A stretch of 64,000 nt of DNA from Sulfurovum sp. (GTDB taxonomy: Bacteria > Campylobacterota > Campylobacteria > Campylobacterales > Sulfurovaceae). Location of the stretch: NCBI GenBank assembly GCA_021166685.1, contig JAJPEU010000003.1:1-64000 (forward strand), given 5' to 3'. Below, piece after piece: positions 45,913 to 54,736 of the stretch. The notes under the pieces are model-generated. The model ran no database searches, was not told the origin of the DNA, and was given only the letters and a program-made list of their open reading frames with translations. The translations under genes were made by a program, and so were the position numbers. Numbering within the stretch: position 1 is the first letter of the stretch; every line of letters starts with the position of its first letter.

Positions 45913-46998
45913 ATGATAAACAAAAAACTGATTGAAGAGAAGCTTTCCAAAGTAATTTACCCCGGTTTTACCAAAAGCATTAGTGATTTTGGCTTTGTTA
46001 AGGATATCTCCGCTACAAACAACAGAATTGACATTTACTTGGACATCCCCTCTTCGGCACCGGAAATTGAAGCACAATTGCATGAAGAGATACATAAAAG
46101 GATCTCTTTGTTGGGAGATTTGGAGATAAATATTTTTATCGCAAAACCAAAAATACCCAAAGAAACAAGTTCTCATGGCAAAAATGTACTTCCCGCTATT
46201 CAAAATTTTATTATGATAAGCAGCGGAAAAGGCGGCGTGGGAAAATCTACTACTTCGGTAAATCTTGCCATCGCGCTCGCACAGCAAGGCAAAAGAGTCG
46301 GGCTGCTCGATCTGGATATCTACGGGCCCAATATCCCCAGAATGATGGGGATAGAAGGAAAGCAGCCTGTTTTTCTTGGCAATAAAATAAAGCCCATTGT
46401 GGCACACAATGTTCAAGTTATGTCTATTGGATCGCTTGTTGAAAGAGGCGCTTCTCTTATCTGGAAAGGCGCCATGGTTACACAGGCAATTGAACAAATG
46501 CTAGAAGATATCTTGTGGAATAAACTCGATATACTTCTCTTTGATATGCCTCCGGGCACAGGAGATGCACAGTTGGCTCTAGCACAAAATCTGCCTGTGA
46601 CTGCCGGCATATGTGTTACAACTCCTCAAAAAGTGGCACTTGATGATACCGTTCGCAGCATGGATATGTTTACCCAACTGCACATTCCTATCGCGGGGAT
46701 TGTTGAAAATATGAGCGGCTTCATCTGTCCGGATTCTGGCAAAAAATATGATATTTTCGGAAAAGGCACCACAAAACCGCTTGCTGAGAATTATCATACA
46801 GAAATTTTAGGAGAAATTCCTATCGAACCTGCCATCAGAGAAGGAGGAGATAGCGGTCTGCCGATTACTGTTTTGGCACCCCAGTGTGAAACATCCAAAC
46901 GGTATCAAACAATAGCTGCTAAAATTTGGGAAATCGCACTTAAGATAAACGAAGAAGGCGGAGCAAATAACGAAAAGATACAGCCTACTATTTTTTAG
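45913..46998 (+). CDS. mrp: Mrp/ApbC/NBP35-type P-loop Fe-S carrier
   Basis: A 361-residue ATPase that carries or inserts Fe-S clusters. The N-terminal DUF59/MIP18 domain covers about residues 5-85. The deviant Walker A SSGKGGVGKSTTSVNLA lies near residue 100, followed by GLLDLDIYGPNIPRMMG and the LLFDMPPGTGDAQL Walker B region. The later GIVENMSGFICPDSGKKYDIF has one Cys where many Mrp proteins carry CxxC. The start follows AAAGGT. Confidence 0.92.
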   Translation: MINKKLIEEKLSKVIYPGFTKSISDFGFVKDISATNNRIDIYLDIPSSAPEIEAQLHEEIHKRISLLGDLEINIFIAKPKIPKETSSHGKNVLPAIQNFIMISSGKGGVGKSTTSVNLAIALAQQGKRVGLLDLDIYGPNIPRMMGIEGKQPVFLGNKIKPIVAHNVQVMSIGSLVERGASLIWKGAMVTQAIEQMLEDILWNKLDILLFDMPPGTGDAQLALAQNLPVTAGICVTTPQKVALDDTVRSMDMFTQLHIPIAGIVENMSGFICPDSGKKYDIFGKGTTKPLAENYHTEILGEIPIEPAIREGGDSGLPITVLAPQCETSKRYQTIAAKIWEIALKINEEGGANNEKIQPTIF

Positions 46999-47016
46999 AC
47001 TAATTTGATTTTGCCT

Positions 47017-47057
47017 ATCTTTGCACCTTTTTGAAAAATGGTGCAAAGATTTTTTAT
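47017..47057. terminator. Strong bidirectional terminator between mrp and psrC
   Basis: ATCTTTGCACC (47017-47027) and GGTGCAAAGAT (47040-47050) form a perfect 11-base stem. On the plus strand it is followed by TTTTTTATTTA, a good intrinsic terminator for mrp. The convergent psrC ends right beside it and may use it as well. Confidence 0.85.
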
Positions 47058-48275
47058 TTAATGGTGTGTATCTGCATCAAGATTGAAGAGTTTTGTGCCT
47101 ACATAATAAAGCAAAATACATAAACCTAATCCTCCAAGCGAAATCATAATTTCTGTCATACTGGGAAAATAATTAACCCACGACGGAGCGAGTTCGTATT
47201 CAGTTGTTTTCATCATTTGAAGCGGTTTAAGCTGTGTATCGTGCACAAGATTGTATCGCATAAAAAATACTCCAACCATACCGCTAAGTGATGCCCAAAA
47301 CATACCTGTAAGATTTTTTCCCATATCTTTTAAAATAATAAAAAGAGGGATCAGCATCGCCAAAACCACTTCCGCCCAGAACGTCCAAGAGCCCAAAATA
47401 TGTATAGCAACATCGGCACGATTTGGCATATCTCCGTAAATATCAGTTAAAAATTTCCAAGTGACAAAGAAAATCAAGATAGAGATTAAAAGTCCTTGAA
47501 TTTTTGCCAAGTTGGTGAGCATCACTTTTGCATTTTCCGGAAACTCCAACTTGTATCTAAATCCCATCATAATAAAGGCAATAAAAATTCCCGTGATAAA
47601 CGCGGTTAAAATAAAATAGGTCGGATAAAATACCCCGTTTGAAATGGTTCTGGCATTTAAAAATCCAAATACTCCGCCCAGGTTCGAGTGCGCCGCAAGA
47701 CCTACTAAAAGTCCAGTTAAACCGAAAAATTTTGCCATTTTCATATTATGCTTAAGCAAAAAAACGAACTCAATAATCATAAAGGTCAAATAAAGCCCGT
47801 AAAGAGTTCCCATCCACCAAATAGCACTGGTAAGTCCAGGAGAAAGAACATTGTAAATGAGCATGGTAACAGGATGGCCGATCTCAAAAGCAATTACTGC
47901 AAATCCTGCCATAATGGTAACAATAGACCCAAAAATAGCCCTTTTTGAAATCATCTCATAATCTTTAAATCCAAAAACATCCCCCAATGATCCCACAATA
48001 CAAAGTCCGGTTGAGCTCACAACAAAGAAGATGTATACTGCAATCAATAGTCCCCATGGATGTTCTCTGGTCACATTGTAGGCATGGTGTCCATGCATAA
48101 GATATGTTGCCACACCCAAAACAAAAAATGCCAAAAAAGCCAGCGTGATAACTGCTACAAGCATATTTTGAGGTGTTTTTTCAAAATTCAATAAATCTTT
48201 TATTCCTATCTTATTGAAAGGAATCGTAGCGATAAACTCTTTTATACTCTGTTTTTGTTGAATAGTTTCTGCCAT
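47058..48275 (-). CDS. psrC: PsrC/NrfD-type membrane subunit of polysulfide/thiosulfate reductase
   Basis: A 405-residue protein with nine to ten membrane helices, of the NrfD/PsrC family that exchanges electrons with menaquinone/menaquinol. It has the family-like SSTGLCIVGSLGDVFG early on and a GHPVTMLIYNVLSPGLTSAIWWMG segment (broken as GHPVTMLIYNVLS). It lies 10 bases after psrB. With psrA and psrB it completes a respiratory Mo enzyme whose active site should face the periplasm. Confidence 0.88.
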   Translation of the reverse strand: MAETIQQKQSIKEFIATIPFNKIGIKDLLNFEKTPQNMLVAVITLAFLAFFVLGVATYLMHGHHAYNVTREHPWGLLIAVYIFFVVSSTGLCIVGSLGDVFGFKDYEMISKRAIFGSIVTIMAGFAVIAFEIGHPVTMLIYNVLSPGLTSAIWWMGTLYGLYLTFMIIEFVFLLKHNMKMAKFFGLTGLLVGLAAHSNLGGVFGFLNARTISNGVFYPTYFILTAFITGIFIAFIMMGFRYKLEFPENAKVMLTNLAKIQGLLISILIFFVTWKFLTDIYGDMPNRADVAIHILGSWTFWAEVVLAMLIPLFIILKDMGKNLTGMFWASLSGMVGVFFMRYNLVHDTQLKPLQMMKTTEYELAPSWVNYFPSMTEIMISLGGLGLCILLYYVGTKLFNLDADTHH

Positions 48276-48285
48276 AAATAACCCC

Positions 48286-48849
48286 TTATGTTAGATAGAA
48301 TAATTTTGGTTTGGTACCAAGATGTGATTTAAGACTAAAATGCTCTCTAGTTCTAAGCAGTTCGCTGATTTCGCTATTGGGATCATCTAGATCACCAAAT
48401 GTTCGTACTTTCGTAGGACAGGTATTTTGACATGCCGTGGTAGTTTCGCCTCTTGCCAATCTTGTATCGCTACAGAAGTTACATTTATCAACTGTCATGG
48501 TTCTGTCGTCCACATATCGCGCATCATAAGGACATGCATTCATACAGTAACTGCACAATATACACTTCTCTGCATTAACCCGCACTACACCATTTTCATC
48601 ATAATATGTGGCATTGGTAGGGCATACCTCTTGGCAGGGAGCATCATCGCAGTGCTGACACTGACTGGGTTCAAAACTGCTTGAAACGATACTGAGAAAC
48701 GGGTACTCACCCTCTATCTCTTTCACTCCTACCCAAATTCTATGTTTATCCGCGCCCATAAGAATCCCGTTTTCTTCTTTACAGGCAACTTCACATGCTT
48801 TACAATTAATACAATTTTTATAATCTAAAGCCATTCCATATCTTGCCAT
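48286..48849 (-). CDS. psrB: PsrB-type four-cluster ferredoxin subunit
   Basis: A 187-residue electron-transfer subunit. Its Cys groups fit four [4Fe-4S] clusters: CINCKACEVAC, CQHCDDAPCQEVCP, CILCSYCMNACP and CNFCSDTRLARGE with a later CQNTCP. It has no signal peptide, so it should be exported with the Tat-carrying PsrA. It lies two bases after psrA and 10 bases before psrC. Confidence 0.92.
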   Translation of the reverse strand: MARYGMALDYKNCINCKACEVACKEENGILMGADKHRIWVGVKEIEGEYPFLSIVSSSFEPSQCQHCDDAPCQEVCPTNATYYDENGVVRVNAEKCILCSYCMNACPYDARYVDDRTMTVDKCNFCSDTRLARGETTTACQNTCPTKVRTFGDLDDPNSEISELLRTREHFSLKSHLGTKPKLFYLT

Positions 48850-48851
48850 GA

Positions 48852-51341
48852 TTACACCTTTCTTATTTCTACATTTGTTTCATGCATCGATGCTGCACCA
48901 TAGACAGACTCAATAATGTCTTCAATGACAGTATTATCGTTTCCACCGTTTTTATAAGCCCACGTCAAAGCCTCACTCTCTGCACCAAAACCATGAATAA
49001 AGAAAACTTGGTTGGGTGCAATTTTCTCTGTCGGGTATGCTTTAATGGTTACAGAACCTGTTTTGCTTAAAACTTCAACTCTATCGCCAAAAGCGATACC
49101 TCTCTCTTTTGCTATACGTTTATTGATCCAAATATAATTCTCAGGCATTAAATCTCTAAGTACAATATTATTAGCTGTACCGCTCTGTGTAAATTGGGCA
49201 TGACGGCCTGTTAAAAGTTTAAACTTTCCTTCCGGTACATTAAAGAGATACTCCTCTTTCCAGATTGGCATAGGATCAACGCCTTTTTTTGCCAAATTGG
49301 CCAAATTACACTCTACTTTTTGCGATGGTGTCTTAGGTTTCCCGCCATTGACACTGTAGGCTTTTTCTTTTTCCGGATAGTACTGATATTCATTGACAGA
49401 AAGTGCTTTATAAAACTTATCCATATTTGGATAGAAGACACCATTTTTATTGAGTGCTTCAACTGCTTCTTTGCCATAGACACTCTCGACCATATGTGCA
49501 TTGATCTCCTCTTGAGAATGTTTGAAAGGTTTGGTTAGGTCAAACTCTGCATAAACTTCTGCTTCCCTTTCTTCCTTTGTCATAGTCGGTGCCGTTTTAG
49601 TTGTATTGCCATCCTCAGAAACAATCTCTTCTTCACCTAAATTGGCAAGTTCATCTTGTAGGTCTTCATCATGTTTTTTAGAAATTTCAAAGAGCGGTTT
49701 GGAGATTTTCTCAGTAAGCCCTCTCATGATATCTATAATAGGTTTTGTTTCAAACATAGGATCAACTACTTTGTTGCGCTGAGCGATAGAAGGCTCAACT
49801 CCGCCAAATGTATTTACCGGATCAGTACGCTCTAAATAGGTACACTCCGGCAATACTACATCTGCATACATCACAGTATCGCTTGGCATGGTATCAATTG
49901 CTACTACAAGCTCCATTTTTTTAAGCATCTGAGCTGTTTTTTTTGTATTTGGCATATTCATCATCGGATTGTGCTTATAGCAGAACATACCTCTGACTTT
50001 ATACGGCATTCTGTCTTCCAAAAATCTATTTCTCCAGCCGATCCAAGATCCTCCATCGGTTACGACAGCACAATCGGCATAACCGCTGTGCCCCTTATGA
50101 GATTCACTGCTATCCACAGCACGCGCTTCCGCTCTAGCATAGATAGGTTCCAATCCCTCATGTGCCCCCAGCTCAAGTCTTTTGCCAAATATAAGTCCGC
50201 CTTTTGTATCAATTCCTCCGCCCAGTCCCTGGAAAATTGCCATAGCCCGTCTGAGTTGGAAATCGTTGTTGGAAAAAGTACTTCTTCTGCCTGGATAATA
50301 GACTGCTTTGGGGGCATATGCCATAAAGTCTCTGGCTATTTGATAGATATCTTCGGCTTTAATATTTGTAATCTTTTCAGCCCATTCCGGAGTATATTGA
50401 TTATCTATAACACTTTTTTTATACTCATCAAATCCATTAAAATTTTCAGCCACATACGTTTTATTATAAAGCTCTTCGCTCAAAACGACATAAGTAAGAG
50501 CCAAAACAAAAGCCAAATCGGTTCCTGGATTGATTGCCAGCCATTTATCCGCTTTTGCTGCTGTATTGGTAAATCTAGGATCAATACAAATCAGTTTAGC
50601 ACCTCTGCCTTTTGTGCGTTTGAAAGCATCCATGGTATCAGGAGTCACTATTGCTTCAGCTCTGTTGGCTCCTGCCATAATAATATACTCTGCATTATCC
50701 AAGTCTGCTTGCGGATATGCGCCCAGTGTAACACCGTATGCTGAAGCTACTGTTTGCAAACAGATTGAAGAGTGATTTAGCCAGTTGGCTGAACCGAATG
50801 CAGAAAAAAGCGTTTTAAACGTATGTTCTGCCATCCCTTCTCCTGCACAAAATAGAAATGTAGAACGATTGTCTTTTTCCTCATCCAGTATCTTTGCTAC
50901 GCCAGGGAATTTATCGGTTCCATTTAAGATGGCTTCATACGCTTCATCCCAAGAAACACGTTTAAATTTACCTTCCCCTTTTTCGCCAATACGAATCAAC
51001 GGATACTTTAAACGGTCCGGATCATATAATGCCTGAATTCCAGCATTTCCTCTGGGACATAGCATGTTTTTTGATTTTGGAAACATGGGATTTGGATCCA
51101 ATTTAGTTACCACTCCATCTTCCACTCTAGCGATGGCTGCACATTTATTGACACACATTTCACAGAGTGTAGCAATATTTTTTACCTCTTTTGCTGCACC
51201 TGTTTTTGTGGTAATAGTCAATTTTTTATCATGTGTATCATTGCTTGCAAAAAGGTTTGTTGCACTTATTGTCGTTCCGCCGACAACACTCATTGCAACT
51301 GTCCCTTGAAGAAACTTCCGTCTCGACATTTCAATTTGCAT
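48852..51341 (-). CDS. psrA: PsrA/PhsA-type molybdopterin catalytic subunit
   Basis: An 829-residue bis-MGD oxidoreductase. The Tat signal is SRRKFLQGTVAMSVV (residues 6-20). A [4Fe-4S] site uses Cys60, 63, 67 and 95 (CEMCVNKC, NMLCPRGN). The likely Mo ligand is Cys194 in NHSSICLQTV, as in polysulfide and thiosulfate reductases. The C-terminal cofactor domain includes YIWINKRIAKERGI and GDRVEVLSKTGS. The substrate could be polysulfide, sulfur or thiosulfate. A ribosome site AGGAG precedes ATG 51341 and lies in a possible RNA switch. MobA at 21.8 kb would supply its cofactor. Confidence 0.88.
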   Translation of the reverse strand: MQIEMSRRKFLQGTVAMSVVGGTTISATNLFASNDTHDKKLTITTKTGAAKEVKNIATLCEMCVNKCAAIARVEDGVVTKLDPNPMFPKSKNMLCPRGNAGIQALYDPDRLKYPLIRIGEKGEGKFKRVSWDEAYEAILNGTDKFPGVAKILDEEKDNRSTFLFCAGEGMAEHTFKTLFSAFGSANWLNHSSICLQTVASAYGVTLGAYPQADLDNAEYIIMAGANRAEAIVTPDTMDAFKRTKGRGAKLICIDPRFTNTAAKADKWLAINPGTDLAFVLALTYVVLSEELYNKTYVAENFNGFDEYKKSVIDNQYTPEWAEKITNIKAEDIYQIARDFMAYAPKAVYYPGRRSTFSNNDFQLRRAMAIFQGLGGGIDTKGGLIFGKRLELGAHEGLEPIYARAEARAVDSSESHKGHSGYADCAVVTDGGSWIGWRNRFLEDRMPYKVRGMFCYKHNPMMNMPNTKKTAQMLKKMELVVAIDTMPSDTVMYADVVLPECTYLERTDPVNTFGGVEPSIAQRNKVVDPMFETKPIIDIMRGLTEKISKPLFEISKKHDEDLQDELANLGEEEIVSEDGNTTKTAPTMTKEEREAEVYAEFDLTKPFKHSQEEINAHMVESVYGKEAVEALNKNGVFYPNMDKFYKALSVNEYQYYPEKEKAYSVNGGKPKTPSQKVECNLANLAKKGVDPMPIWKEEYLFNVPEGKFKLLTGRHAQFTQSGTANNIVLRDLMPENYIWINKRIAKERGIAFGDRVEVLSKTGSVTIKAYPTEKIAPNQVFFIHGFGAESEALTWAYKNGGNDNTVIEDIIESVYGAASMHETNVEIRKV

Positions 51342-51349
51342 AAACGCTT

Positions 51350-51399
51350 CTCCTATAGATAGTATTGACGAATAAATAGGAGTAAATCCCTCCTAATTT
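51350..51399 (-). promoter_or_regulatory. Candidate translational switch in the psrA leader
   Basis: Three short blocks lie in the minus-strand leader: TTAGGAG (51390-51396), CTCCTAT (51376-51382) and ATAGGAG (51350-51356), the last containing the psrA ribosome site. The middle block can pair with the first (6 bases, 7-base loop) or with the third (7 perfect bases), which would hide the ribosome site. The two pairings exclude each other. This may be chance. No known riboswitch fold is recognised. Confidence 0.35.
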
Positions 51400-51505
51400 A
51401 TAAGTTTATATTATATATTATAACAGTTTTACTTATAAAAATATAATTTGAATCGAGAAGCAGTGTTTTTTTATAAATTATGAGAATTTTTTATTGCATA
51501 CCATT

Positions 51506-52636
51506 TTATGGACGGTAGATTATATTCATATCATCCAAATTGCCATATTCAAAATCTTTATGGCAGGCAGCACAATTGGATTTGTCTTTGATTTTCTTTT
51601 GTTTATAGACACTCAATGGAATATCCTGGTGTGTTTTTCTCCAATAAGGGGTTTTGGTTATTGCCTTGGGACGTAATTCTCCTAGAGAATTTAGCATCTT
51701 TACTGATACTTCACGAGTACTGCTTTCTGCAGCATTTTCGATTAAAAATGTTTCAATAACCAGTTGCTGTGATTTGGTAATATTGGCTTCAGTGATCTCT
51801 TTGCCAAAATGATTCTTTAAGCCTTTCATCACCCTCTCCCATGATTCTTCAGGAAGTAAAAACGGAGGATAAGCTACATGACAATCTCCGCATTTATTTA
51901 CATAAAGAGGATCTGTTTGATTGTAGTCTATATTGGTAAATTTTTGGATCGTTAAAAAATTATAGTTACTGCTGATAATAAAGAAATACGTTGCTGCTGC
52001 AAAAAATATCATAAAAAAAGCAAAAAAGGTTAAAGATCGGCTTACTTCCGTATCTTCGCCTTCTGTCTTTTTATAACCGGTAACCATCGCAAACACCATA
52101 TGTGTTTTATGCCAAAATTGCTCTATCATCACTCCGGATATATGTAAAAATACCCAAAAAAGAAAAAGATAAGAAGCATATTTATGAATGAAATCCAAAT
52201 GCCAAATATAAGCTGTATAGTGATCATTTAAAAAAGAAAAAACACCTAACGCCTCCTGAATTCCATAAAGCAATAAGCCCGAAACAACGATAAAACTCCC
52301 GACTCCCAATGCCCAAACGGTAAACCAGCTTGAAGCGGGATTATGGCCCGCAGGTATCTTCCTCCATCTATTTTGTATTTTTTCAACAAAATAGTATTTT
52401 AATTCTGAAGGCTTAAGTTTAAAAGTATTAAATGTAGCATATTTTGGACCTATTACACCCCAGATAATTCTGTAGATAATCATGATTAGAAAAATAAAAC
52501 CAAAAGCAACATGGCTATGCAGTTGGTTTTCATAAAAAGAGGTGATAAAAGCGGCAGTAAATGAAAAAGCGATCATCCAATGGATAATTCTGGTGCCGAT
52601 AGGCCAAACAAATACATATCCAGGCTTTTTATTCAT
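51506..52636 (-). CDS. Cytochrome b561-like protein fused to a dihaem cytochrome c domain
   Basis: A 376-residue protein. The N-terminal part (about 1-230) has five membrane helices with b-haem His candidates (TRIIHWMIAFS, LHSHVAFGF, LHISGVMIEQF). The C-terminal periplasmic part has two c-haem sites, KCGDCH and NCAACH. It could pass electrons between the quinone pool and periplasmic cytochromes. ATG 52636 is preferred; ATG 52660 would add eight residues. It lies between the sqr-cytochrome c pair and psrA. The 164-base gap to psrA is AT-rich and contains the psrA leader. Confidence 0.8.
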   Translation of the reverse strand: MNKKPGYVFVWPIGTRIIHWMIAFSFTAAFITSFYENQLHSHVAFGFIFLIMIIYRIIWGVIGPKYATFNTFKLKPSELKYYFVEKIQNRWRKIPAGHNPASSWFTVWALGVGSFIVVSGLLLYGIQEALGVFSFLNDHYTAYIWHLDFIHKYASYLFLFWVFLHISGVMIEQFWHKTHMVFAMVTGYKKTEGEDTEVSRSLTFFAFFMIFFAAATYFFIISSNYNFLTIQKFTNIDYNQTDPLYVNKCGDCHVAYPPFLLPEESWERVMKGLKNHFGKEITEANITKSQQLVIETFLIENAAESSTREVSVKMLNSLGELRPKAITKTPYWRKTHQDIPLSVYKQKKIKDKSNCAACHKDFEYGNLDDMNIIYRP

Positions 52637-52779
52637 TCTATTTTTTCCATAATATATCATTATCAATTTTATAAGGTTATCATAATTTTATGTAAAAAGG
52701 GATGTAAAACGTAGAAATTTAAGTAGATAGTAGAAATAAAAGCAGAGAAAATATCTCTCTGCCTTCATATTAATATTTT
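52637..52779 (-). terminator. Terminator after cytochrome c gene (stem 52742-52762) and AT-rich upstream of cytochrome b gene
   Basis: On the minus strand GCAGAGA (from 52762) pairs with TCTCTGC (to 52742) around a 7-base loop, followed by TTTTATTTCTA. This is a convincing intrinsic terminator ending the sqr-cytochrome c transcript. The remaining bases up to the cytochrome b gene should hold its own promoter, but I see no clear -10. Confidence 0.75.
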
Positions 52780-53157
52780 TTATTTTTGAAACTTGTCAAC
52801 AATATATTGTGCCATTGCTTCGGTATCGTAATCCATACCTTTTTCACGAATCTTTTTCATATTATGTTCCATCACCTCATGTTCCGTACCGGCTGAATGT
52901 CCACTGGTACCGCCCATTTTAATATCCATAATACCCATTCTTAGCTCTTGATAACTTTGATCATTAAGTGCCGGTCCTTTTTTCTCAAGTACGCCTTCTC
53001 CATTTTTTCCATGACATTTTACGCACATTTGATCATATACTTCTGCAGTAGTGTATTTATATGTCACTACTTCTTCTTTTTGTTCCTCTGTTTTTTCACA
53101 TCCTGTCGTTAACAGTAGAAGTGATGCTCCAAAAATTAGTGCTGTTATTTTTCTCAT
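52780..53157 (-). CDS. Lipoprotein monohaem cytochrome c
   Basis: A 125-residue protein with a lipoprotein signal (lipobox LTTGC, Cys20) and one c-haem site, CVKCHG (about residues 42-47). A Met-rich stretch (MRMGIMDIKMGG, then EHEVMEHNMKKI) can supply the axial Met. It is a membrane-anchored periplasmic electron carrier. It follows sqr by 20 bases and may take electrons in sulfide oxidation or join the cytochrome b fusion downstream. Confidence 0.85.
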   Translation of the reverse strand: MRKITALIFGASLLLLTTGCEKTEEQKEEVVTYKYTTAEVYDQMCVKCHGKNGEGVLEKKGPALNDQSYQELRMGIMDIKMGGTSGHSAGTEHEVMEHNMKKIREKGMDYDTEAMAQYIVDKFQK

Positions 53158-53177
53158 TCTTCTCTCCTTTAAATTTC

Positions 53178-54644
53178 TTATGCTCTGCCTGAAAGCATAC
53201 CGTATTGAGTCATTGGCTTAAGCGCATAGACTTTAAGCAGCCACCAAATCCATCTCTCCTGCGCAGGATCAAGCGGGAATGAAGGCGTTGGTTTGCCTGT
53301 CCAGTTAAACTCAGCCAACATGACTGTACCGATAGAGGTTATCAAAGGACAAACAGTATAGCCGTCATATTTTGCCGGAAGCTCATTTTTTCCTTCCATA
53401 ACAGCAATCAGGTTTTCTACTACTACTTTGTATTGTTTTCTAGCACTTCCTCCCGTTTTACCCATCGGTACAGCTGCAATATCACCCAATGCAAAAATAT
53501 TAGGATATTTTACATGCTGCAGTGTTTCTTGTTTTACCGGTACCCATCCTTTACCTGAACCAATAGGAGAGCTTCCAATCTCTTCAGGTGCTATCATAGG
53601 TGGTGTAATATGCATAAAATCATAAGGCACCTGTACTTTTTCACTTGTTGGGATCATTTCATACTCTTCAAGGTCTTCATCCCATTCCCCTTTTTCAAGC
53701 CAATGCTTTTTAAAGGTTGCTATCTTTGCAGCAGGATCCACACCAATCAAGTTATGCTTGAAGTTGTATTTCATATCTCTTTGAGCAAATTGTTCAATCA
53801 TCGCTGCATTATATTCCGGTACACCAAAAAGCTTATCTCCGTTAGGATAGAGTGTTAATTCGGCATTTTCTCTTGCTCCTGCTTCCCTAAGTCTTGCATC
53901 TGTTAGATACATGATTTTTTTAGGTGCACCGCCGCATTTGATAGGAGTATCCGGATCAGTAAAAATCCCTTGGACTTTTTTACCGCTTTTTGCATCTGCA
54001 ATAAATTTTTGCATCTGTGTCCAAGTATCGGTAGCACCATCAGCAAAATAGATAGAAGCTATACCGTTTTGACCAACTACTTTTCTTGCGGCACTGCTGT
54101 CGCCTCTTGATGTAATAGTTTCAGTTACACCCAAACCTTCCAATCGAGCAAAATCAAGTTTAAGCCCAGCTGCTACAATCATGTAATCATATTTAATCTC
54201 TTTGCCGCCGCTGGTTTTTACACTGTTTTGATCAGGATTAAATTCTACTGCTTTTTCTTTGATCCAATTTACACCCTCTGGCATAAAATCAGCCGTTGTA
54301 TACTCAGTATCAGCATCATTCCAAACACCGGCACCCACAAGTGTTTGCCCCGGTTGATAAGAAGCTGATTTCTCATTTGGCTCAAGTACAGTAATGTCCG
54401 GCTCATCAAGTGAACGCATTAGTAAAGCAGCTGTTGCTATACCTGCTAAACCGCCGCCTACGATCAAAATCTTTCCCTTAGCACTTGAGCTTGCAGCTTT
54501 TGCTTCAGTAACAACGCCGCTTCCCATCATCATGGCGGCTCCGCCCATCCCAAAAAGCTTCATTGCATCACGTCGAGAAATTCCCTTCTCTTTCAGATGG
54601 GCATCAATAAGCTCCATACTCTCTTCTATCATTTTTTTATCCAT
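53178..54644 (-). CDS. sqr: Sulfide:quinone oxidoreductase-like flavoprotein, type II pattern, with Tat signal
   Basis: A 488-residue FAD enzyme. A Tat-like signal (ISRRDAMKLFGMGGAAMMM, residues 22-40) precedes an FAD-binding GGGLAG (63-68). Cys237 in PIKCGGAPKKIMYL and Cys432 in YDGYTVCPLITS match the two redox Cys of type II SQRs. The second FAD motif FALGDIAAVP lies at 384-393. It oxidises sulfide to polysulfide and passes electrons to quinone, or to the adjacent cytochrome c like a flavocytochrome. The Tat signal is notable because most SQRs have none. AAGGAG precedes the ATG. Confidence 0.8.
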   Translation of the reverse strand: MDKKMIEESMELIDAHLKEKGISRRDAMKLFGMGGAAMMMGSGVVTEAKAASSSAKGKILIVGGGLAGIATAALLMRSLDEPDITVLEPNEKSASYQPGQTLVGAGVWNDADTEYTTADFMPEGVNWIKEKAVEFNPDQNSVKTSGGKEIKYDYMIVAAGLKLDFARLEGLGVTETITSRGDSSAARKVVGQNGIASIYFADGATDTWTQMQKFIADAKSGKKVQGIFTDPDTPIKCGGAPKKIMYLTDARLREAGARENAELTLYPNGDKLFGVPEYNAAMIEQFAQRDMKYNFKHNLIGVDPAAKIATFKKHWLEKGEWDEDLEEYEMIPTSEKVQVPYDFMHITPPMIAPEEIGSSPIGSGKGWVPVKQETLQHVKYPNIFALGDIAAVPMGKTGGSARKQYKVVVENLIAVMEGKNELPAKYDGYTVCPLITSIGTVMLAEFNWTGKPTPSFPLDPAQERWIWWLLKVYALKPMTQYGMLSGRA

Positions 54645-54736
54645 TAGTAACTCCTTCTAAAAAATATAAATAGATTTTACATCAAAATAGTTAAACTTAT
54701 ATTTAAATTAATAAAAAATAAATTAATTTGTTTTTG

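Noticed and set aside
49971-50744. Long plus-strand open frame (257 codons) opposite psrA
   Set aside because: It lies wholly inside a well-supported Mo-enzyme gene, has no ribosome site and an odd Cys/Ser/Ile-rich composition. I take it as an antisense shadow.
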